Positions 40,801 to 52,414 of a stretch of DNA of 64,000 nucleotides are shown piece after piece (position 1 is the stretch's first letter; every line of letters starts with the position of its first letter). Where the stretch lies: positions 2,937,501-3,001,500 of the forward strand of contig JAKJHU010000062.1 of NCBI GenBank assembly GCA_022316685.1, given 5' to 3'. A program made the translations under genes and the position numbers. The notes under the pieces are model-generated. The model worked only from the letters and a program-made list of their open reading frames with translations, did not search any database and had not been told where the DNA came from. This DNA is from Progne subis subis. Taxonomy: Eukaryota; Chordata; Aves; Passeriformes; Hirundinidae.

Positions 40801-43800
40801 TCCGAGCTTTCAAGTGAGGCTGAGAGATTTGTTATCTCTAGTGTGACTTTTCGCAGCAAAGGGGTAGAAAGGAAAAGGTGATCTGGTTGTACCTTGCTGA
40901 ATTTTGATGTCACTCTTAGGAGGACCTCCCACGAAGCTACAGAGAAGAAAGGCCCACTCTGGTGAGTGCCCTGACAGAGAGGAGAATTGATGCTGCCATT
41001 GGGAATCAGAACAAAGTCAAGTCCATGGCAACCCAGCTGCTGGCCAAGTTTGAAGAGAATGCACCAGTACCCTCCTCAAACTTACGGAGACAGGTAGGAG
41101 CTGGATAATCAACCCCTTTGTTTTGGAACTGTAGAGGAACACCATGAATGATAGCATGCATTCCTCAAGACTGGATGCTGGTGTTGCTTTTCTACTTCAA
41201 AGGCTCTCCTAGAGAAGAGTGAAGTTTACCCTAAGCTTAAAATTTTCAAGCACAGGGTGGAGAAGAACTTCCTAAAAAAAAAACCTAATCCATTTCTCTG
41301 TTATTGCCCTTATTATGCAATCTTTCACAAATATATCACCAGCAATTTAGTTTCTTTTATAACTACTATTGCTCTTTAAAAGCTTTCCAGGAATGTTCTT
41401 CTTATACTGTTTAAGAACAACCATTCAATTTCTGATTTGAGCATTTTCATATCAGGTTACATCTGTTTGTTCTTGAGAGCTGTGATTAAGCTTTGTACAC
41501 GTATGTATGTGCAGCAGATAAATGCCTGGGAGTTTCTTGGCAATCAGGATGCCTGTGTCATTCCAAGGGAGGCCTGTTTGTTATCCAGGATGCTATCTGA
41601 GCTGCTGCAACTGCAGGGCAGTTGTCTTTGAGGTTAGATTGAGTCACTTCAAGCTGCTGCTGGCACAGCAGTGTCAGCAGGATGAGGCTCAGTGTGGTTC
41701 AAGTGCCAGAGTCCTTGCTCTGCTCCATCTCCACAGCTTGTGCCAAGCTCTGTGCTGCCATGGCCACATCATGAGTGGGGCCTGACCTGGCTGCTTGAAA
41801 GCCAGGTCAAGTTTGTCAGTGCCACACTTCATCAGCATTAGTAGTGGAACATAATCAGAATGCTGATGTCCATCCACACAATAAAATGTTTCTTCAGCTG
41901 CTACACATTGGCTGGAATACTCAGCCAATGATTTGAAGAAACAATGAAATTAAAGGAAAGGTCCAAAAACATGTGAAATTTCCCATTTTTTGGATGTTTT
42001 GCTCCTTTTTATATTTTACTTGCTAAATGAATTCCCCCCTACCCTATTTTTTTTTTCCCTTAAACGTTTGTCTGATTCTGTATTCCGTTCCTATGGCTTT
42101 CTTTGAGTTTCCTTCACTGTTTTATCTTTCCTCCTTGGTCCCACCTTCCCTACAACCTGCATGCAGCAACCTGTCCTGCCTTACCAAGAGCGTGTTCACA
42201 GCCAGCCATCCAGCAGACGAGAGCAGGGCCGGCTTGCTCCCATCCCCCAGTGGAAACAGGTAAAGAAACTCATTCTCACTCCAGTGCACCCAACATCAGC
42301 TTATCACTGGTGTGGTTTTAAGCCACTCCTTTTCCAGCACCATGTCTGAATCCGTTGTTCTAAATGATTTTCGGTGACTAAAGTCAACGTCTCCCTTTGG
42401 TGATGATGCACGGTTTAATGCTTCAAAAATATTTAATCAAATTTTCCCCGCCCTCTTGCGCTAGTTTCAGCTTACCAAGACTTGCATGGATGTTGAAGCA
42501 GAAATTTTTGCTATAGAATTTCTTGGTTCTCCTGTTAGAAAGAAAGGAAACACGTAAGCAATTATGGAAACTCATGAGGTAAAAAATGTCATATCTATGA
42601 TATTAAAGCTCTTCCTTGATACAATGAGTAAAATTGGTTATCAGTTTTGCTATTCCTATGTGAAATCTTAGGTGTTCTGGATTTGCAGGAGACTTTCCTG
42701 TGGTTTCCCTTTCTTTAATGCAGCTTTCCTTGCCAGCTTCTCACACTTGTTGCTTTGCAGACTTCTGTGTTAATGTGCATTCAGTAAATTTTAGGTTTTC
42801 TTCCACAGCGGGGTTCAGAATAGGGACCAACAGCAGAAAAATCAGCAGGTATCAAATTTTATTTTCTCTCCGATGATTTGGGCCATTGTCATTGCTGCTG
42901 ATTTTCTTTCAGCCATGCACTTTCCAAAACTAAGGCTTCTGATAGATGATCTTTTCAGGCGTTTAAAGATACTTATCTCACTGGCTTCATCTGCTTCCAC
43001 TGTTTCCTTGTGCAAATGGCCTCCTCATATTTGAGAGTGCTCAGAGGTATTTTGCCGGCAACCATAATTTGGAAAAACATCTCCTTTCTGACTGTGGTTT
43101 AATCAGAGCATGCTTCAGAGTCAAGAGGAGGAAGATGACGCTGCTTTGGAAATTTGCTGTTGATGAATATGGATTCATGGTGATCTTCATGTCTGAGGCA
43201 TTGAGCACAATTAATGCCGCATGGCATGTCGTGACTGGTGCCGTGAGCTAGAAGATTTCTTTTCAAGGAAGAAGACCTAAGCCCAGGGGAGTTATTTGTC
43301 AGTAGAGCTGTCAGGATGCTTTGGTTTCCTGACTCAGTGTGTGTTCTTCTACCTTTTGTCTCATCAAAATCTTCTTTATAGGCTAATGAGCACTTTGAGA
43401 TGGATTCACGTCATTCGTGATTAAGGCAAATTTTATTTCTCAAGAATACTTAGCAAGGAGGGGGAAAAAAAACCCTGATGCAAAAAATCTGTATAATATT
43501 AAGTGAGTTGATGAGCACTGCTTATATTACCTCCTCAAAAAAGGAAAACTGGATTGCACTGGGAGTCTCTCCCTGTTTCAGCACTTGGAAAAATACCACA
43601 TTCCTGCACCCTTGAGATTTTTATTTGAACCTGTTACTGAAAGTTTATGGAGGCTTTATAATTAATTCTTTATAGTAGAACACAAAAGTCCTTATTGTCA
43701 TCCTCTTGCATTGATTAAAAAAAAAGGACCAAGTTTTATTTCCTTTTTTTATTGAGGATTTTTCTCCTCACTAGGGAGCTGTTTTTGTTTTATTTGTTCT

Positions 43801-46800
43801 TATTTATATCTTCACTACACAGTTTAAAAGAAATCCTAAAAACGAAGGAAAAAATCCTTCTGCTCATCCCTGACATCAATAGCCTCTCTGTATAGGAAGC
43901 AGCGTAGGGCATATCTTTGAAAAATCTTTCTGTAACGGTTTTACTTTCCGAAGATTTAAATTCTTTTTTTCAACCCTGGCAGTGATTGCCTCGTGTGGAT
44001 GATTTCCCTCTCAATATTGCACATGGAGATGATCTTTCCTTGACTGGTTACTGCATCAACAGAAGATGATTGATTCCTGGGTCCAGGTTTCTTGCAGGAT
44101 TTGCAGTGCTTTTGTAATGAAATATAAAACTGGGTCTCAAGGATGCAAAATCTTCAGGATACAGAAGGATCAAAACCCCACTGATAGGATCCCTGTTCCA
44201 AAGGTTCCTTGCTGTGTGCCTGGGGAAGGGAAGAATATGGATTATCTTCATTCAAAAGCCATGGACGTGCACAGGGACATTTATTCCTGGCTGAACAGAG
44301 ATCAGCAGAAACCACTGAGCCAAGCAGGCAGCTTTGCCAAGCCTGGACAGAAACCCCTCCTGCAGGAAGTTGTGTCTGGAGCAGTACCTGTGCTGCCTGC
44401 TGAGATTTCTGGTTCTGGTTGCTTGGGCAAGCAGAACCTGATAGCTGAGAGACTCCTATCATTTGACGGGGCTGGACTGGCCTTCTGTGGTGACATTGGG
44501 CACTCTGGCTCTACAGCTCATCCCTGGGTGATGGACTGCCAAAAGGAATGCTGCTGAGTACCAGGACCTGTCACTGAGTCACAGAATCACCGGGTTGGAA
44601 GAGACCTTCAAGATCATCGAGTCCAACCCAGCCTGAACACCTCAACTAAACCATGGCACCCAGTGCCACATCCAGTCTTTTTCTGAACACATCCAGGGAT
44701 GGTGATTCCATCACCTCTCCAGCCAAACCATTCCAGTATTTTCGCTGCACATGCTGTAAAGGATTAGTATTGCTTCTGACAGGTTCTTAGGGAGGGTGTA
44801 TGTTTGCTGGAAAGAGCTGCTCATGAAGCTTTTGGAAAGGTTTCTCTTGACACAGGTGTTAAAGCTGATGAGCAGAAACTTCTGCTACTGACTGAATATA
44901 TCACACAATACCTTGGAGTGGAGAGTGCTTTGAAGAAGAGCAAAGTAGCTCCTAAGGGGACAAGGGGTGGTGTTATTGAGAGAAACCACAGATTTCCTAA
45001 TGTTCTTACTAGCTGGCAAAATGAAGTTGAGATCCCCTCTTTGGGAGAAGGGCGCTTATGTGATTGACAGGTTTGGTTCTTCCTGTCTTTTGGAAACTGC
45101 ACGGAAGAGGAAAATATATTGCAAAAGCCTAAGAGTGGTTGCAAGGAAGAGAGTTGCAAAGGAAATAGTCTGGATTGGACCCACAGTTCAGATGAGAAAT
45201 TGGGATCTGCCTTGGATATTACCTGCTGCTGTCCGTCAGATGGAGTTCCTTAGCTGTGCTTGCTTACCAGTTTAAATCTAGAATCTTGCCTTACCCTTGA
45301 TTTAAGGTATTAGGTGAACAGTTTTCATCAGCTTGGAAGGCAGGATACCTCTGTGTGTTGTGTAGGTGGGGTAGGAGTGGCTTGTTAAGAGAGAATTCAT
45401 AGAAAAATCCTGGTGGAATCTCTTCTGAAGCAGTTTTTACTTTTCATCACAAGACCTTTAGTGCTGTCTCTCTTACCTTCCAATTATCTTCCAAAGGGCA
45501 AAGGGGTTAAAAACCTCACCAATGTACTCCTCACAGCAGTCTGTGTGGCCTGCATCCCTTGTGAATTGGATTCTAAAGTTGGATTTACTGAGTTACACTT
45601 AGAGGATATTGACCTGTGTTGTCAAAATTGGTTTTGTGTTCTTATGAGCACCACAGCAGCATCTAATGATACACGAAGATATCGTGAAGTGAATGTGCAC
45701 AGTGGAAATGTAATTTTTTAATGTGATGGTAATATCACCTAAAAAGGCTGGATTTGGTTAATCTCTTCAAATGAATGCCTGCTTGTGTGAGAACATCTTC
45801 TATCATGTGCTCTATTGCTTTCTGAGCTATTTTGGCTGCTTTTGGGGAAGAGCATCTCATCCAGGATCATGAAGCCATTGAAAGCCATATGGTCTATCCA
45901 GAAGAGGATCTGACTGGGCACAGTGTGAGAGAAAAACCTTTTAAACTGAATTTTGCCCTGGATTTCCAGACTCTTAGCTTATAGCCTTCAGCTGCCTTCT
46001 GCTATTGTTCCGTGGGTCCCCTGTCAGCAACAACTTTTGTGTGTAATAGATAAGTTTAAATCATGTCTGATGTGTACAAAAATGCTTGTAAGATGGAGCT
46101 CCCGTGTCTTTTGGTGCCTCTGGAGATCTGCTGCTTATACTTTTGAGACCGTCCCCTAAAGTGCACTAAAGGGCAAACTTTGCAGGAATTTTGTTGGAAT
46201 TATCTTTTGAAGATAAGCGATGGCTGTGATGACCACAGACAGCAAGAGCAGAAACCTCAACAGGAAAGGACCTAAATCACCAATGTCTTCTGCAAATACT
46301 GCTTTTTTACCTTAAATTTTTATTTAAATGTGTTGATTATTTTCTGCTTTGCTGTAGTCATCCTTTTCTTTGCCTGCTCAGAAATACATTCTACTGGAGT
46401 ACTGACTGAACACGTACTTCATGCATTTATCCAGTATTATATTCTGAGATTTGCCTTGGAAAAAGAAGCAAGTTTGTGAAAATTTTGACATTTGAAATGC
46501 AAACTTGGCCATGGACAGATGAAAATCCATAGGCAGCTCTATGGTTGAGAATGTTGCAGTGCTTTCAGTTAGAAATTAGTGACTTTATAGCTGAGCCTTT
46601 TGAAGCATATAGATGTTCCTCATCTGCTGCAGTGCAAAGGCATATGCTTTAGTTTAAGCTGCTTGTAGCATCTGTTTGAGATAGAGCAATGTATTATTTA
46701 TTTAACTGTTTTGTTGAAAAGGAAAAGAGCACCCAAGCAGATGTTAGTGCCAGCTCCTCTGCAAGGGCAGTAATAAATATCTGTAATATCTCTACACCAC

Positions 46801-49800
46801 GTGCAGTTTTTTAGAGACTTATCTAACAGTGGCTTTGGGTACACAGCGTTTTGTTTATTCCCAGTGCAACCATTTCCAGATATGCTCTGGTGAGAACTCA
46901 AAAGGAAAGGAAAAATCAGGCACAAGGCACGTTAATAAACAAGAAATGGTGGAGAAAAGACTGTGCATAACAGGGAGTACAGCACTGGAAGGGCTTTTTT
47001 TCTGGTGTGTTAAATTGGACATGTATGTGCACTGTGTAATGTGCAGACTATTAGACAGAGCTCCATGTTATCCATAAACCAGCTGGATTTGTGTTCTAAT
47101 AGTGTTCTAGCTTCCCTGAGATGCTGTAATGTCTGTGAGGTAGAGAGGAAGGATCTGAGGCTGGGAACAGAACATTGAGATCTGAATTGTATTAGTAATG
47201 AGCTGCAAGCAGCAGTAATTAGGTCAACAGGATGGATATTTTTAAGCATTTTAAGGCACAGCAATAAGTAATTTTTAAGGAAGCAAAGAGAGCAGTCCAG
47301 TTCTGCTATGGAGAGTTCCACATTTTGCCTTTAAACTGATTGTAGGACCTCGACTCCATAGCTGTTGTTTTCATTGCTGATTGATACAAGCTTGTGTTCA
47401 CTGACTGTCAAATGTGATCCTGTGGCTCTGGGTAAAAACTTGGGTTTCTCTGCTTCAGATACACTGTTGGCTTCAGCTCATTTAAGAGAAGTGTGAGCTG
47501 AGGATCATGGTCTCAGTTCATGCATTCTGGCCTGTCTCACCAAACCACTGGTAATGTTACCTCTTTTCTACCATTATTACGATTTTTTTTTTCTTTTTCT
47601 GTTTTAAAAAAAAAGATGAGGCATAAGGAACGTTCTCGGACCTGCCCCAAAAAAGTGATCATGCTTTCTTCTTCCACTCCATCTTCCTCTCCAACGTATC
47701 CCAGGCAGCAGGTGATTCCCTCTGCATGCTCTGTCCCTTTCTCTTCATTGCTGCTTGTACAAGTGACTAGCTGAGTTAGCAAACAGCTTATTTGCAAACA
47801 CATTTCCAATTTGCTTTCTTTCAGGTGCTGAGGGGATTCTCAACCTCTCAGGTTAGGAAGATAGGGCAGCAGTAACTCACTGGAAGCATGAAGAGTCTCC
47901 ACTGGAGACTGAGATTTTGCTCTAGGCAATTTTTTATTACGGTAGCCTTTCCGAGTTTTGAGATGCAGCAAAGTAGAAATTAAATGTTTGGAGTAATGCA
48001 GGGAAAGAAAATTAAACTTTGTTCCATCTCCACTCTCCATTTAAATAGGTGTGACTAAAAATTTGCCCTTGTATCCATGTAACTTTTTAAAGATTGCTTA
48101 TCTGAAGTGTTTGAGTGTTGTAGTGGCCTGCATGTGTCCACTGTATTCCTTCTGTTTCTCCCACACCAGGCTCTTGTCTCAGTCTGTCTGACTTTGAACC
48201 TGGAGCAGTGGGAGCTGTTCTGAGCACAGTGTTTAAATGTGCATCCAGATGTTTGTGCATGTGTATTTGCTGTCCCAGTTAAATATTACCTGAAATCCTT
48301 CAAATATTTGTCTTCTAGTATTATATTGTCATTGTGCTTCTTTGAGTCGTATCTTTTTAAGTTGTTTTGTTTTCCTACTTCCATAGAGCTGTCATGACAT
48401 CACATAAGGATTGTACAAATTAATTTCCCCAGAAGTGGAGCATGTTTCTTTGCTGAGCTCCTGTTTGCCTATAAACTGTAAAGGAGCATTACCTTTTAGC
48501 AGAGTAGACAAGTTTTATTCTTTGGCAGAAAGCTTGACTTGCCTTATTGCCCTTATTTCTCAGATTTTAATTACACATTGCAGTTTATCTGGTCTAATCA
48601 TTGTCAGCCTCCAGGACACATGTTCTTTGCTGCCTCTGTGGTGTCTGCATCTGCAAACAGATCAGCTCTGCCTTCTGAGCCCATTTGAGACTGTCCTGAC
48701 AAAAAAGGGGTTGGATTTCTGCCACACTGTGCAGCAGCAGACTTTGCAGGAAGGATGCAGGAGAGGACATGAGGTAGAATGGGTGAGGAAAGCCCTTTTC
48801 ATTAACAAAACCTGCATTTAAACTGCAATGTAATGCTGTCAGATGATGTGACAGCTAGCTGCCTTCCTTGTGTCAAAATCCTTTGAAAATTTTGTTGGAT
48901 ATATTTTATGAAAGAAGGAAGGTTTCCCCCAACCTTACAGATAGAGAAACTAAGGCAGTTAGTTAAATGCTGAGTTTTACTTTGTAATTTATAGTGTAGG
49001 ATTCAGTTTTCCATGTAGAGATTTCTTTTCCCACTCACTAATGCTCTGGTAGCTCTGTATTTTCCTTCTGTCCCCTCTCCAAGTGTTTGTTTGTCCTGTG
49101 TCTTTTTGGTTGCCTAGCTCAGTCATGAAAGCTACTGCCAAGTGTATTTTGACCATTTTCTATGTTGTGTCCTACAGAAGTCGTCTTTTAACTCAGGAGG
49201 TTTTACACTCTGTGCTACAGAACTGATGTTAGACTCAGTTGAGTAATCTGCTTTTGGAGCCATTCTTTTTCCTTAGGAAAGATTTTTTTTTCCCTGAAAT
49301 TTTCTTGGCCCAGGCCTCATAGCAAGTCAGATGGATCTGTATCCTTGTTACACTGATGTCTTTTAAAACCTTTAATTCTACTCTTCTACTGCATTTATTC
49401 TGCCACTTCTTTTAAAGTTTCCATCTCCTTCCTCTGAACTAACATCACAGTATGAGTTATACTGAGTGTTTTTACCATCTTTATTGCACTAATTTGATTA
49501 CATTGTGGTACTATGTTGTTGTTTATTGACTTAATATAAATATATACTTAAAAAAACATTCCCTACAGGAGCCAACTTGTTTTTGCCAGGTTTAGAATAC
49601 TCTTAATAAACTTCTGCTCTTGCTATGGCTTCTTTTCTGCCTGCATCATGAGAAAAAAAAATCAGCTAAAGTGTGTTCTGCTTAGGAAGTTGGTCTGTGA
49701 TTTGTTTTTAAGCTCATCATTTGTTGCCTGCAGAGATTCAGGGAACCTGGTGCCGGCTATCCCAGGGAGCAGAGTCCCAGACAGGAAAGGGTAAAGAGCA

Positions 49801-52373
49801 TGAACGAATGGCATGGGTGCTGATGACACAGAGCTGTGGTGGGTGTGTGCAACACAGAGGTCAAACCCAGCGGGTGGTGAAGCACACTTACCCTAACGCT
49901 GCTGTTAACACGCTGGAGCTGCTGAGAGCGGTCAGGAGCGTCCTTCCTGCGTGGCACCTGCAGAAATGCATAACAAGCCTTCATCAACAGTTTGCTGGGT
50001 GCTTTTATTTTGCCCTAGGTCGAGCACTTGAGCTCTTCTCGTTCTTCTTTTTCTTTTGCACCTCTTTAGTGAAGTATGCCGTGGCTGTAGCAGAACAAGA
50101 AGAGTTATGTTTTGTGCTAATTCGTGCAGACGCGGTCGCATTGTGTTCACCGCTTGCTTTCTGGATGGTTAAACAACTGGCATTCCATCTTGCCTCCTAC
50201 AGGCCCAAGTAAAAGGGAAAATGATGAGGCATTATGTAGTACGGGGACTTTGAAGCCTTCTTAACAATGAAATATTCAGCAGACTCTCTGAATGGCTCAG
50301 TATTATACTAGAAGCATGGGAAAAGAAAAGTCAGGCACTCAAAAGGACCGGTTGATTTGAATTCATATTGACAAATTAATTGACATTCCAGTACAGGCTT
50401 TGAATGAATTAAGTCATAAATGGGAGCCAGCAATAAAACTGTTGCAACTTCCAGAATGTGTTCTAACAAAAGCCTCTTGTGGGCCGAATGTTTTCTGACA
50501 GGCAGTAGAAAATGAATACACGTGTCTGCAATGACACAGAAGCCCACAGCTTTATAACAGGCCCCACTTTTAGTGAAAATGATCTAGTAGGAAGGAGTAG
50601 GTGGAACCGAGAGCAGCTTGAAAGCAGAGAGCATTATTAAAGCATCTGAATGGGAGAAGTGTTTTGTGTAAACTGGGTGTGACCCCAGTTTTCTGCTCTG
50701 CATTGGAGGACAATCAGTAATACAGAGCAGCACCCTGGTATTCATGGCAGTTCAAGACTCAGATTTCTTGATGCACATTTGTAGTTCCTGCTCCATTTAC
50801 TTTTGTACTCCACAAACAAGCTGAAGGCTGTGTGATCCTGCAGTGATAGTCCTGCCTTATGTAGCAGGCCACCTGCCAGGTCTGTTATCGTGTCACTGAG
50901 TGAACCACAAAACAGTTTAAGAACACTGATACGAAAGACCAGGAATAGCAGAGGTGTCAAAAATTGTGCCTGGGGTGTATTGACATGGCAGCACAATAAG
51001 CACAAGTAGGACAGTGAAGTTGCATAAGTGAAACTGGCAGCTTCTGTGAGTATTTGATTTTGCTGTTCTTTGCTTTATTTAGACAGGCTCATGAAACACG
51101 CTCTCTTGGGCATGTGGAGTGTTTACTTTGCATATTCCACCATCTTTAAGAAATTAATTTGTTCTTTATGAGAACTGAAATCATTACCCTAAAATGTGTT
51201 TCTGTACGCAAAATCTAAGAAACAAATAAGTACAGGTTGAGCTATTTAAAGGAAATCCTTGAGAACAGAGAACTACGGGGAAATAAGCTGACAAATAAGG
51301 CTCTTTGTGCATGATAAAACCACATGTTAAATTTATTTTTTGATGGTAATGCCAGAGAGAGAGGCTATGTGCTTGTTTGATTTTGGCTGCAGCAGTCCTA
51401 GGAAGAGTTGTGAATAACAACCAATTCAACTGTTTTTTCTTGCCCCTGAGGGTCAAAATGAAAATATCTTTTTCCCCAATATCTATTTTTCATTAGAAAA
51501 GTAGATACCGGGGAAAACCACCCCACTTTTCACAAGAGAGCTTTTGTTACTGTTGTGCATATGAACGTCGTACCTTTTAGCTGACATTTTGGTGTGTCTT
51601 TGTTTTCTGTGCTGGTTTGTTTACTTCCTGCCTCCTTCCTCGTCTCGCAGAGATCTCCTCGTTTGTTTTCTCATGACCAAGTGCCCATGAGTGTTGAGCA
51701 GAGGGCATGTCAGCTGGCTGCCCTGCTGGAGTCCAGACGTGCCCTGAGGCATCAGGTGACTACAGCCCTGCCCATCTGGAGTCCTCTTGCAGTCTGGGGT
51801 TCTGGGTACAGGTGAAGTCTTGGGTCAGAAAGAGAAAAAAAAATCACCAAAATACGATGACCACCGCTCTACAGCCATGTGGTTAAAGCAACCGTCAAAA
51901 CTATTTTGTGTCGTGTCTTTATTTGACTTTGCTTAGCTGTCTCCTTGTTTGTGATTGACCCTTTCTGTTCCTCAAAACAAAATATGAAGTAAAAAACAAG
52001 CTCTAAACTTCAGAGTAAATGCTGAAAACTCTGGATCAAATCATCTCACCGTGGTCATTTAGCAGTCAGTTGCTCACAAATTTTACTTGCTTCTGGGAGC
52101 AAGAATATTCACATTTTCCAAGCATAATTCCTGGCTCTGTAGTACAACTCCTGTGTCCATCCTTCCTGTGCAGTTGTTTCCAACGGTAGAGCTGGCAGTT
52201 TGTGCAGATTGTCTTTGATTTCAGTGTACACTTGTGTTTTGTTTCGGTTTTATGCTTCATTTTCTCTCCAGTCTCTTGTCTTTGGGCTATGGGAGCATGC
52301 CAGTTTGAACTGTGGTTTCTTTGGTTGCTCTCTGTTTTCAGTTATCTTCAGCAGTGCTTGGCAAACTGCAGAG

Positions 52374-52414
<41 letters not shown>

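Noticed and set aside
48150..48225. Strong acceptor cttctgtttctcccacaccag
   Set aside because: No acceptable donor before the in-frame stop, so no exon could be defined.
48411..48821. 136-codon + strand ORF with Leu/Ser-rich sequence
   Set aside because: No recognisable domain and no splice sites in MICAL3 phase; within chance length for 64 kb.
49721..50212. 163-codon + strand ORF
   Set aside because: It overlaps cassette exon D in the wrong frame and shows no family resemblance; the rest is intronic.
50195..50241. Good acceptor (gcctcctacag) followed by an open phase 0 frame to a possible gtagta donor
   Set aside because: Several equally weak donors are possible and the peptide has no support; not enough to call an exon.
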